From positions 1 through 21,259 of the forward strand of contig JAJRTK010000469.1 in NCBI GenBank assembly GCA_024278345.1: a stretch of DNA of 21,259 nt, in the 5' to 3' direction. Numbering within the stretch: position 1 is the first letter of the stretch; each line of letters opens with the position of its first letter. This stretch comes from a bacterium (GTDB lineage: Bacteria; CSSED10-310; JAJRTK01). The notes under the pieces are model-generated. The model made no database searches, had not been told where the DNA came from, and worked only from the letters and a program-made list of their open reading frames with translations. Both the position numbers and the translations under genes were made by a program. Shown here piece after piece: positions 14,902-21,259 of the stretch.

Positions 14902-15705
14902 ATGTGGATTTATTTCCGATTCTGCTTTCTCGGGGCCGCTTGGACTGGTTTGGGCTGGAGCCTGGCGCTGGCTGGTAGCTTGCCCGACGGCGCCGGTGTG
15001 AGGCGCGGAGCCAGGCCGGGCTGGGACTCGGCGTTGCTCGGTGGTCCGCCGTGGATCGGGAGTGGGCGCTTCTTGCTGCCAGATCCCGACACCGGTCGGT
15101 TCCGGAGGTTGGCGTCGGGACGTCCGGGTCGGGATCTCGGGGGAATCGGGGCGGGCTCGACCTCGAAAAAGTCTCGACCTCGGTGGGCTTTGCGCTTTTT
15201 GGCCGGCGGCGCCATCGCCTTCGCGGCCCATGAAAGCGCCCATGTGGCCTTTGACCTGGCTTTCGGCGCGGGGCCCGGCCTTGAGGGAGTCGATTTCCAC
15301 GGGATTCCCTTCTTCGCCATCACTCATCATTCCGATGTTTCGGATCGCCAGCGGTACGTCATTGCTTCGGCGGGCTTCAACATCCAGCACCTCGGCAACG
15401 AGTGGCTACTGAGTCGGACTCCTGACCTTCGTCGGCGGCCTTTCCCGCTGGAGAAGGGTATTCTTGCCTTTAACCTCTTGACGTCGTTGGGGTATGCCGG
15501 AGCGGCTTTTGCGCGGACAGGACCCCTCCAGCGGGACACCCGGGGGATCTCCATGGGGCAAGGAGTGGATGAACGCTGGGTGGGACTGCTTGTTTTGGCG
15601 CCGGCGCTATTGGATGGCTATCGGTACATCAGGCCCAAGGCGCGTTGGGCTCGCTGGTCGTCGAGGGCCGTGAAGCTGGGCATGATTTTGCTGGCCATCC
15701 GTTAG
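14902..15705 (+). CDS. Conserved-looking membrane-associated protein with an HEXXH motif, function unknown
   Basis: I do not recognise a named family. The 267-aa product begins with a likely signal peptide or membrane segment (residues 1-27) and a region PPWIGSGRFLLPDPDTGRFRR. A hydrophobic helix, ALRFLAGGAIAFAAHESAHVAFD, follows, in which H110-E-S-A-H114 matches the zinc metallopeptidase pattern HEXXH at the end of a membrane segment, loosely like M50-type proteases. After it come VDFHGIPFFAITHHS, RQRYVIASAGFNIQHLGNEWLLSR, then two further hydrophobic stretches (about 190-205 and 228-243). A third metal ligand cannot be assigned; His and Glu in FNIQHLGNEW are candidates. ATG 14902 lacks a well-spaced ribosome binding site (GGAGG is about 20 bases away), so the start is uncertain. 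It is divergent from the sigma-54 operon. A structural or lipid-related role is equally possible. Confidence 0.7.
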   Translation: MWIYFRFCFLGAAWTGLGWSLALAGSLPDGAGVRRGARPGWDSALLGGPPWIGSGRFLLPDPDTGRFRRLASGRPGRDLGGIGAGSTSKKSRPRWALRFLAGGAIAFAAHESAHVAFDLAFGAGPGLEGVDFHGIPFFAITHHSDVSDRQRYVIASAGFNIQHLGNEWLLSRTPDLRRRPFPLEKGILAFNLLTSLGYAGAAFARTGPLQRDTRGISMGQGVDERWVGLLVLAPALLDGYRYIRPKARWARWSSRAVKLGMILLAIR

Positions 15706-15770
15706 GAGCGTAGGATTGATTTTTCGGCCTTGGTCATCTATCGGTCACCCTTGGAAAACTATTTTATGCG

Positions 15771-15816
15771 CAAAGACGTGGGTCCAGGGAGCGAGCTCCC
15801 TGGACCCACGTCTTTG
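15771..15816. repeat. Perfect 21-bp-arm hairpin
   Basis: Arms 15771-15791 and 15796-15816 are exact reverse complements around the 4-base loop CGAG; the core is GGTCCAGGGAG and its complement. It lies 65 bases past the stop of the HEXXH gene. A T-rich stretch (TTTTCCTTTTTTTT, 15827-15840) follows about 10 bases after the stem, so it may act as a terminator for that gene. However, the separation, the perfect symmetry and the shared CCAGGGAGC and ACCCACG words at the right end of the window suggest a dispersed palindromic repeat. Confidence 0.85.
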
Positions 15817-16044
15817 TACGCTACGCGTTTTCCTTTTTTTTCTGTTCTGTCCCGCCTTGCGTGGATACCTCCCCAGGGTGAAGTGGCTTTTTGGTGCAGG
15901 CACGGTGTATGACGTATTTGGGATCTTCTTGTTTTTAGCCTCCTTTGCGGAGAAGAGGCTTTTTTCCTCTTTGGGTGGTGGGTGGTAAAGTCACGAGAAA
16001 TGGTCTGAACGGGGTGAAATGAGTCTTGAAGGGAAGGGGAAAGC
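15817..16044 (+). other. Non-coding stretch upstream of nadK
   Basis: No gene is supportable here. It contains the T-rich tract after the hairpin, a weak AAGAGG/CCTCTT stem with a T-rich loop (15953-15971), and GAAGGGAAGGGG just before nadK as ribosome binding site. The nadK promoter presumably lies here, but no convincing -35/-10 pair was identified. Confidence 0.4.
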
Positions 16045-16911
16045 ATGAAGCGGATTGGAGTTGTGGCGAAGACCCATTCCCCGGATGCGCCGAAGGTTGT
16101 GCCGGCGTTGGTTCGCTGGCTTCGGAGGCGTCATCTGGAGGTCTTGACTGAGCCTGCCACGGCGAAGCTTGGCCTTGAGGGGGCTTGTATCGAGCGATCT
16201 GATCGGTTGCCGCAACTGGTGGATCTTCTCATCGTCCTTGGCGGTGATGGGACTCTGATTAGTGCGTCTCGGAGCGTCAAGCGTCCCACGACACCGATTT
16301 TGGCGGTCAATCTCGGGAGCTTGGGGTTTTTGACCGTTGTCACCCTTCCGGAGCTTTATGGAGCGATTTCCAGGGTTCTGGCCGGGGATTACAGCCTGAG
16401 CCAGCGGTTTCTTCTGGAGGTGGACTACCTGCCGGCCGCGGGGTCGCACCGGGTGTTTCGCGTGCTCAACGATGCCGTGGTAAGCAAGACGGCTTTGTCG
16501 CGAATGATTCGCCTGGCCACGTACGTGGATGGGCGCCTGCTTTGCCGGTACCAGGCCGATGGCCTGATTGTTGCGACGCCCACGGGGTCCACGGCCTACT
16601 CGCTTTCCGCGGGCGGTCCTATCGTTTTCCCCGGCACCGAGGCCATCGTGGTCAGCCCCATTTGTCCTCACCAGCTCACCAACCGTTCGGTGGTTTTTCC
16701 GGCAAGCGTATGTGTCGAGGTGGTTCTGGAGACGGAACTCGAAGAGGTGACCCTGACCCTAGACGGTCAGATCGGGATTGCCATGCATCACCGGGACCGT
16801 TTGTCCATCACTCGATCCTGCCATTCGGTGGGTCTTGTCCGGTTCGACGAGACGGATTACTTCGAGATCTGGCGCAAGAAACTCCACTGGGGACGCCGGG
16901 AGAACGACTAG
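16045..16911 (+). CDS. nadK: NAD kinase
   Basis: NAD kinase phosphorylates NAD to NADP in the cytosol, the only known route to NADP. The 288-aa product starts at ATG 16045 behind a purine-rich binding site. It shows the N-terminal Rossmann strand KRIGVVAKTHSPDA, the catalytic GGDGT motif (G66-T70, in LIVLGGDGTLISASR), VNLGSLGFLT, the LNDAVVSK segment (the usual NE/ND motif) and the glycine-rich TPTGSTAYSLSAGGPIVFP. The final conserved segment is VTLTLDGQIGIAM. Length and motifs are standard. It is convergent with tlyA; in many genomes nadK, tlyA and a polyprenyl synthase gene sit together, and here they do as well but on opposite strands. Confidence 0.96.
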   Translation: MKRIGVVAKTHSPDAPKVVPALVRWLRRRHLEVLTEPATAKLGLEGACIERSDRLPQLVDLLIVLGGDGTLISASRSVKRPTTPILAVNLGSLGFLTVVTLPELYGAISRVLAGDYSLSQRFLLEVDYLPAAGSHRVFRVLNDAVVSKTALSRMIRLATYVDGRLLCRYQADGLIVATPTGSTAYSLSAGGPIVFPGTEAIVVSPICPHQLTNRSVVFPASVCVEVVLETELEEVTLTLDGQIGIAMHHRDRLSITRSCHSVGLVRFDETDYFEIWRKKLHWGRREND

Positions 16912-16917
16912 CTCAAC

Positions 16918-16935
16918 GGGGAAGTTTGCTTCCCT
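16918..16935 (+). terminator. Possible terminator hairpin after nadK
   Basis: GGGAAG-TTTG-CTTCCC (16919-16934), extended by a G-T pair, begins seven bases after the nadK stop. The position fits a terminator, but there is no T run after the stem, so intrinsic termination is doubtful. The remaining convergent spacer holds CCTGTTGCAC (16961-16970), whose reverse complement is at 17060-17069 in the end of tlyA. Confidence 0.35.
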
Positions 16936-17025
16936 CCTTCGCCGTGAGGACCGGGAGGAGCCTGTTGCACGCTGCCGGAATCGAAGGATCTCTTCGGGAT
17001 TAGACCCGGGTATCTCATCACGTTT

Positions 17026-17916
17026 CTACCGCGGGGGCCGAACCATCGTTTCCACCGGTGTGCAACAGGATCCTATCCGCTCCAGGTAGAGGAAGGTCTC
17101 CTGGTTACCCTTGCTGCCGGTAATCAGGGAATCGACGCGCCCAAGGACCCGGAAACCCGCCGTCCGCGCTTCCTGCTCCACCGTGGAGACCGCCGCCTGC
17201 CGAAGCCTTGGATCGCGGACGATCCCGCCCTTGCCCACTTTTCCAGGCTGGAGCTCGAATTGTGGTTTCACCAGGAGGACTGCCCGGCCGCCGGGCCTCA
17301 GGATCCGCCCGACGGCGGGCAGGATCAGGCGGAGGGAGATGAACGACAGGTCCCCGACCACAAGGTCCACGACTTCTCCCAGGTCTTCCCGGATCAGGTG
17401 GCGGGCGTTGGTTCTTTCGTGGACCACGACTCTCGGGTCGGTTCGGAGGCGGTAATCCAGGATGCCGTAACCAACATCGACGCAGTAGACTCGGAGGGCC
17501 CCGCCCAGAAGGAGTCGGTGGGTGAACCCGCCGGTGGATGCGCCCAGGTCGGCGGCCACTAGGCCCCGGACATCGACTGCAAACGATTTGAGGGCTCCAT
17601 CGAGTTTCAGGCCGCCCCGGGAGACGTAGGGATGGTCCGGCACCAGGAGGCGAATGGGATCGGATGGCCGCACCTGCGTGCCGGGCTTGTCGATGGTGCG
17701 CTCCCGGACGAGCACCTTGCCGGCGCGGATGAGTCGTTGTGCGCGATCGCGGCTCGCCGCCAGCCCGCGTTCCACCAGCTCGAGGTCCAGGCGGCGGGGC
17801 TTTTTCTTCCCAGGTGGCGGGCGCCGACTTCCGGCCAGGTCGGAGGCGTGGGTGGAGGCATCGCTCGCGGGGGCGGAGGGCGGCGTCTTGGGGTCGGGAT
17901 GTTGGGACCGCTTCAT
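17026..17916 (-). CDS. tlyA: TlyA-type 16S/23S rRNA 2'-O-methyltransferase (S4 domain plus FtsJ-like domain)
   Basis: TlyA-family proteins combine an RNA-binding S4 domain with an FtsJ-like SAM methyltransferase and, where tested, methylate riboses in 16S and 23S rRNA; related proteins are sometimes called hemolysins. The 296-aa product has a Lys/Pro/Ser-rich N-terminal extension (1-40). The S4 domain follows (about 42-92, RLDLELVERGLAASRDRAQRLIRAG), then YVSRGGLKLDGAL, SAM motif I VAADLGASTGGFTHRLL (about 118), DVGYGILDYRLR, VDLVVGDLSFISL, LLVKPQFELQPGKVGKGGIVRD and SKGNQETFLYL. A 15-residue tail with two cysteines follows the usual end. ATG 17916 overlaps the stop of the upstream phosphatase-fold gene (ATGA). 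It is the last gene of a three-gene operon. Confidence 0.93.
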   Translation of the reverse strand: MKRSQHPDPKTPPSAPASDASTHASDLAGSRRPPPGKKKPRRLDLELVERGLAASRDRAQRLIRAGKVLVRERTIDKPGTQVRPSDPIRLLVPDHPYVSRGGLKLDGALKSFAVDVRGLVAADLGASTGGFTHRLLLGGALRVYCVDVGYGILDYRLRTDPRVVVHERTNARHLIREDLGEVVDLVVGDLSFISLRLILPAVGRILRPGGRAVLLVKPQFELQPGKVGKGGIVRDPRLRQAAVSTVEQEARTAGFRVLGRVDSLITGSKGNQETFLYLERIGSCCTPVETMVRPPR

Positions 17917-19886
17917 TCGATGTAGCCCAGGGAACGCATGAGCTCGATCTGCTGCGCGTCGTACGTGGAGCGCCAGGCGTCGAGCTTTGGGGGTTGCCGC
18001 GCCCCGTAACCGGGGACGGTCCGGACGGGGTATCTGGCTAGGAAATCGGCGCGAATCAGCTCCAGGGCTGGCTTTCCGGCCAACTCCCTGGAGAGGGGCA
18101 ATCCGTAGAGCGGGATCAGCGTCGGCGCGATGTCGGCCAGGGCCATGGGTCGCCCCCGCTCCACCTTGTGCGGCGCTCGAATGGCCGGCCCGGCCAGGGC
18201 GAAAACGCCGAGGAGGCCGGGATAGTTCTCGATTTCTACCGTACTCGGTATCCCCACCAGGACGATGGTCAGGTCCGGTCCCATGAGCTCGCGTGACCTG
18301 GAAAGGAACCGGTCGAGTTCCCCAAGAGCCAGATCGCTGACTTTGCCCAGGGCCGCGGCTTTGGCGAGGGGCGGCGCTGTCAGGGGATCGATGGCGCGAA
18401 GGGCGATGTCGAGCTGCCGGAAATAGACCGCCAGGAAGCTGGGCTTCGATTCTTGCCAGAGCCAGGTCGCGGCCTCTTGGATGAACCGGTCCGAGCGATA
18501 GGCCATCTCGATAGCCTTCAACGGCTTCGAGCCGAATGTGGCCTCCAACTGCCTCAAGACCGGATCAAGAACCGCCGAATTCGAGCTCGCCAGCGGCGCC
18601 AGCCTGGACAGAAGCTCGGGTGGCCAGGTTTCCCCTTCTGACCCTGGGGCCGAACCATCTTCCCCCTTGGCCAGGCTCAAGCGGGTGAAAGCCCGATCGC
18701 TGACGACGATTTCAGGGCCGTCGCCGGTGGGCCAACTCGCCCACCAGTTGAGCCCCGCGCTGGGAATGCCCGCCCCGGAAAAAATCTCCCAGAGCGCCTT
18801 GCTGTGACGCTGAGCCGAAGAGAGCGGTAATCGCTCCACCACCCGAACTGCTGGTATAAGGTTTTGCAGGGCCTCGAACAAGTCCAGCGACGGACCTCGG
18901 GAACCAAGTGGTTGCCGGATGCCGTAAAGAAGCCGCGTATCGAAGTCGCCGACTCCGTGTTGCCGGCGCTGGATACCCGTGGTCACCGTCGTCCAGGTGA
19001 CTGGAGGAACCACTGCTCTCCTCCCAAGATCGAGAGCCGCCACGGCACCTTTTTCCCAGAGCCGCGAAAGCGTTTCAAACCTCCCATCTACGGTGCTTCC
19101 CTTCAGAAGAGAAACCGAAAGACCATCCATTCCCACCAAGAGCACCCGGCTCTCCCGAAGCGCTGGCGGCACCCGCAAGGCTGTTCCCGGGACAGCATCT
19201 GGCGGCGCTCCGCCACCACTCAGCCCCAAGGAAAGAGAGAAGAGAGCGACGCAGCCCCCACCAGAGGCCAAGACGAAACCCATGGAGTGGCGAGGAAGCT
19301 GTGGCACCGGCGTCTCGGGCCGGAGCTGCATGACCACAAGATACCCGCTCAAACCCAGAAAACGGCCCACCACCAAGCTGAGAGCCGCGAAGACGGAGAC
19401 GGCCACAATCCCCGGCCAGAGAGCCTCCGCGCCCAATGCCGCCGCCCGGCTGTTCCACCAGTAGGAGAGGTAGAAGAAGATCGCCAGCCCGCCCACTATC
19501 TCGAAGACCGAACGGAGCAAGACCGGTCGGCCCACGGGCCGCGAGCGCAACTTGAAGACCAGCGCGATGGCACCGCCCCAGATCAGGCCAAGGACAAAAA
19601 AAAGCAGCGTAAAGAGCCCCACTTGGTAGAGGCCGAAGATCAAGAGATCCCGCGGCTTTGCCAGGAGACCGGGCAGCAGCACCGCGTTCTCCGCCGTGGT
19701 GAGCAGCCCCAAGAGAGGCCCCACCACCGCGGCGCTCCGAGCGCCTACTACGGCGATCTGGGAAAGCAACGAAGAGCGCCGCTTCTGCCCTTGCCTCGCC
19801 ACGAACGCGTCCAGTGGGTTATTCAGATAACCAAGGCCGCGAAGCTTCTCTTCCAGCGGTTCCACGGGGATTGGCGGCATCGACAT
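17913..19886 (-). CDS. Membrane-anchored alkaline-phosphatase-fold protein, probably degenerate in its metal sites
   Basis: The 657-aa product has about five hydrophobic segments in residues 40-225. A soluble domain of the type I phosphodiesterase/nucleotide pyrophosphatase (alkaline phosphatase) superfamily follows. The domain opens with RVLLVGMDGLS (D254 fits the first metal ligand) and VPPVTWTTVTTGIQRRQHGVGDFD (a threonine at about 299-300 fits the nucleophile). LAGPAIRAPH and ALADIAPTLIPLYGLPL match the C-terminal family blocks. However, the usual DxxxH appears as QLDIALR (His missing), the SDHG block is replaced by LVGIPSTVE, and the late metal-binding His is replaced around ENYPGLLGVFAL. 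The protein may therefore be a pseudoenzyme or have altered chemistry. Both ends carry a similar 'L-R-x-L-G-Y' motif (EEKLRGLGYL, ELMRSLGYIE). The start ATG 19886 overlaps the ispA-type gene stop (TGATG); GTG 19889 is an alternative. Confidence 0.82.
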   Translation of the reverse strand: MSMPPIPVEPLEEKLRGLGYLNNPLDAFVARQGQKRRSSLLSQIAVVGARSAAVVGPLLGLLTTAENAVLLPGLLAKPRDLLIFGLYQVGLFTLLFFVLGLIWGGAIALVFKLRSRPVGRPVLLRSVFEIVGGLAIFFYLSYWWNSRAAALGAEALWPGIVAVSVFAALSLVVGRFLGLSGYLVVMQLRPETPVPQLPRHSMGFVLASGGGCVALFSLSLGLSGGGAPPDAVPGTALRVPPALRESRVLLVGMDGLSVSLLKGSTVDGRFETLSRLWEKGAVAALDLGRRAVVPPVTWTTVTTGIQRRQHGVGDFDTRLLYGIRQPLGSRGPSLDLFEALQNLIPAVRVVERLPLSSAQRHSKALWEIFSGAGIPSAGLNWWASWPTGDGPEIVVSDRAFTRLSLAKGEDGSAPGSEGETWPPELLSRLAPLASSNSAVLDPVLRQLEATFGSKPLKAIEMAYRSDRFIQEAATWLWQESKPSFLAVYFRQLDIALRAIDPLTAPPLAKAAALGKVSDLALGELDRFLSRSRELMGPDLTIVLVGIPSTVEIENYPGLLGVFALAGPAIRAPHKVERGRPMALADIAPTLIPLYGLPLSRELAGKPALELIRADFLARYPVRTVPGYGARQPPKLDAWRSTYDAQQIELMRSLGYIE

Positions 19887-20827
19887 CACTCTTTCCGGAT
19901 TCCGACATAATCGGCCAGGCTCCTCAACAGATCCGCCTCGGCACCAAAAATCGACAGCGACCCCTTGGCTGTGGCGATGAGCTGCGAAGTCGCCCTCTGA
20001 GAGGCCTCCATTCCGAAAAGCGAGACGAAGGTGACCTTGCCGTCGTCCTTGCGGACGTCTTTCCCGAGCTCCTTGGCTGACGACGTGGAGTCCAGGATGT
20101 CATCGGTGATCTGAAACGCCAGTCCCAGGTTCTTGGCGTAGCTCGCCAGGGCTTCGAGCTGGAGCTTGCTGGCTCGGGAGAGAACGGCGCCGATCTTCGC
20201 AGCCGCGATGAACAGAGCTCCCGTCTTGCGGGAATGGATAAACTCGAGGTTCTCGAAGTTCGATCCATAGCTCTCAATCTCCAGATCGACGTGCTGTCCC
20301 GCGCTCATGCCGCTGGAGCCGATGGCTCGCCCAAGTTCTTCCACCGCCTCCGTGATCTGGTGCTTCCTTATCCTGAGCTCCGCCGTATTCCGCGCCAAGA
20401 GCTCAAAGGAGTGTGCGATGAGGCTCATGGCGCTCAAAATCGCCGTTGCCTCCCCATGGACCCGATGCACGGTCTGACGCCCCCGCCGGAGCAATCCGTC
20501 ATCCATACAGGGCAGATCATCGAGTATCAGGGAGGCTGTATGGACGAACTCGATAGCCGCCGCCGCCCGGGTCAACTTCCTGGCGGGCCCTCCCACGACC
20601 TCGGCCGAGCAGAGCAATAATATGGGCCGAAGCCGCTTCCCGCCCCCCAAAACAGCATAGCTCATGGCCTGGTGAATGCGCGGCGGGTAAAGCTCCTGGG
20701 AGGGCATCCACCGCCGGAGCTCGTCGTCGATAAACTGCTTTTCTTCCTGGAGCCGCCCGACCAAGCGCAGGAGCTCCTCTCGGGAAATCCCAGGCACCTG
20801 CACAGGCGTCGGGGGATGCGGAGACAT
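19886..20827 (-). CDS. Trans-polyprenyl diphosphate synthase (FPP/GGPP type)
   Basis: The enzyme condenses isopentenyl diphosphate with allylic diphosphates, supplying precursors for undecaprenyl phosphate, quinones or other isoprenoids. ATG 20827 follows GGAAGG and gives 313 residues; an upstream in-frame start at 20950 would add 41 poorly structured residues. Motifs are AVLGGGKRLRPILLL, the first Asp-rich motif ILDDLPCMDDGLLRRGRQTVHR, IGSSGMSAGQHVDLE, HSRKTGALFIAAAKIGA and the second Asp-rich motif FQITDDILD. The residue five before the first Asp is Ala (ASLILDD) rather than the Tyr usual in bacterial FPP synthases, which suggests a product of C20 or longer. Chain length cannot be settled from this, so I give no symbol. 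It is the first gene of an operon with overlapping stops and starts, followed by the phosphatase-fold protein and TlyA. Confidence 0.93.
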   Translation of the reverse strand: MSPHPPTPVQVPGISREELLRLVGRLQEEKQFIDDELRRWMPSQELYPPRIHQAMSYAVLGGGKRLRPILLLCSAEVVGGPARKLTRAAAAIEFVHTASLILDDLPCMDDGLLRRGRQTVHRVHGEATAILSAMSLIAHSFELLARNTAELRIRKHQITEAVEELGRAIGSSGMSAGQHVDLEIESYGSNFENLEFIHSRKTGALFIAAAKIGAVLSRASKLQLEALASYAKNLGLAFQITDDILDSTSSAKELGKDVRKDDGKVTFVSLFGMEASQRATSQLIATAKGSLSIFGAEADLLRSLADYVGIRKE

Positions 20828-20875
20828 GACCCTTCCTTCCGTGGACCGAAGTTGTTGAAGACCCAAGCCTACTCC

Positions 20876-20887
20876 CCTTCGCGAAGG
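20876..20887. promoter_or_regulatory. 12-bp perfect palindrome upstream of the polyprenyl synthase gene
   Basis: CCTTCGCGAAGG is a perfect palindrome about 50-60 bases upstream of the ATG at 20827. It could be a regulator operator or an mRNA hairpin for the three-gene operon. Alternatively it lies in the coding extension if the upstream start is used. No -10/-35 pair was convincing around it. Confidence 0.3.
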
Positions 20888-21038
20888 TTTGCCAGAGCCA
20901 CGCGGAAGATTTGGATTTGTGTTCCGCTCGCATCGGGCGCCATCCGACACCCGCTACTCGCCATTTTCACCCGTTTTTTCATCGATCAACCCGAAACCGA
21001 TGCAACTCCCGCCAAGGCCAGAGCCGTCGGGAATGGAA

Positions 21039-21259
21039 CCCCGAGAAGCCGGGGCCAAGGAGGAATGGGGCAAACCGCTCCGCTGTCCGAATCCCGGGAA
21101 AATCCGCTCCAGAAACCGCGTTTCCGGCCTCGGTCATGGTACCGGCCACGGTGCAGATTTCAGACGCCGCGCCAGGGCTTCCAGCCCTGGAACCCGGCGG
21201 AGGCTCTGCCTCCGGACCTCCGCTGGGAGCGCCGCTCCCAGACCCACGCCAGGGAGCCA
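21039..21259. repeat. Cluster of GC-rich hairpins at the right window edge
   Basis: No gene is visible from 20951 to the end. Short perfect or near-perfect hairpins follow one another: CCCCG/CGGGG (21039-21054), GAAAC/GTTTC (21112-21124), CCAGGGC/GCCCTGG (21172-21190), CGGAGGC/GCCTCCG (21198-21214), CTGGGAGC/GCTCCCAG (21223-21241). What looks like the left arm of another, CCAGGGAGC (21249-21257), is cut by the window end. Loops of the last three complete hairpins are 3-5 bases and spacers 7-8 bases. CCAGGGAGC and ACCCACG also occur in the 15771-15816 hairpin. This looks like an intergenic palindromic repeat family. Confidence 0.75.

Noticed and set aside
16961-17069. CCTGTTGCAC and its complement GTGCAACAGG as a functional stem
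   Set aside because: Arms are 10 bp but 89 bases apart, and one lies in the tlyA coding end; it could be chance.

Overview
The window is dominated by a division and cell wall (dcw) cluster on the + strand: 3' end of rsmH, ftsL, ftsI, mraY, murD, ftsW, murC, ftsQ, ftsA, ftsZ (positions 2-12228). The tight gene overlaps, a PASTA-tailed FtsI, a sigma-54 regulator and high GC suggest a free-living Gram-negative-type bacterium. Several proteins look like those I associate with Acidobacteriota (the HESAH membrane protein; the 'LGY' ends of the phosphatase-fold protein), but that assignment is only a guess.

Region 1 (2-9279) makes and polymerises peptidoglycan precursors and carries the FtsL/FtsI/FtsW/FtsQ divisome genes. 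Compared with a textbook cluster it lacks murE, murF, murG, murB and ddl, although the surviving genes keep the canonical order. The expected murE-murF slot holds only a 35-codon reading frame with a very good ribosome binding site, coupled to genes on both sides. ftsI has an in-frame TGA at codon 116. The protein homology continues in the same frame after it, and the TGA lies in one arm of a perfect 7-bp inverted repeat.

Region 2 (9280-12228) carries ftsA and ftsZ behind a 345-bp, relatively AT-rich gap that probably holds a promoter.

Region 3 (12219-14900, - strand) is a two-gene unit: a metallo-beta-lactamase-fold hydrolase followed by a GAF-AAA+-Fis sigma-54 activator. A textbook sigma-54 promoter (CTGGCACG-N4-TTGCT) lies upstream of the hydrolase, with an inverted repeat about 90-110 bp further upstream. 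This suggests an autoregulated sigma-54 operon. It converges on ftsZ with a 10-bp overlap of the two 3' ends.

Region 4 (14902-16911, + strand) has an unrecognised membrane-associated protein with an HEXXH motif, a perfect 21-bp-arm hairpin, and NAD kinase.

Region 5 (20827-17026, - strand) is an overlapping three-gene operon: polyprenyl diphosphate synthase, a membrane-anchored alkaline-phosphatase-fold protein that seems to have lost several metal ligands, and the TlyA rRNA methyltransferase. The right edge (21039-21259) is a non-coding cluster of GC-rich hairpins. No tRNA, rRNA, CRISPR array, transposase or phage gene was seen.
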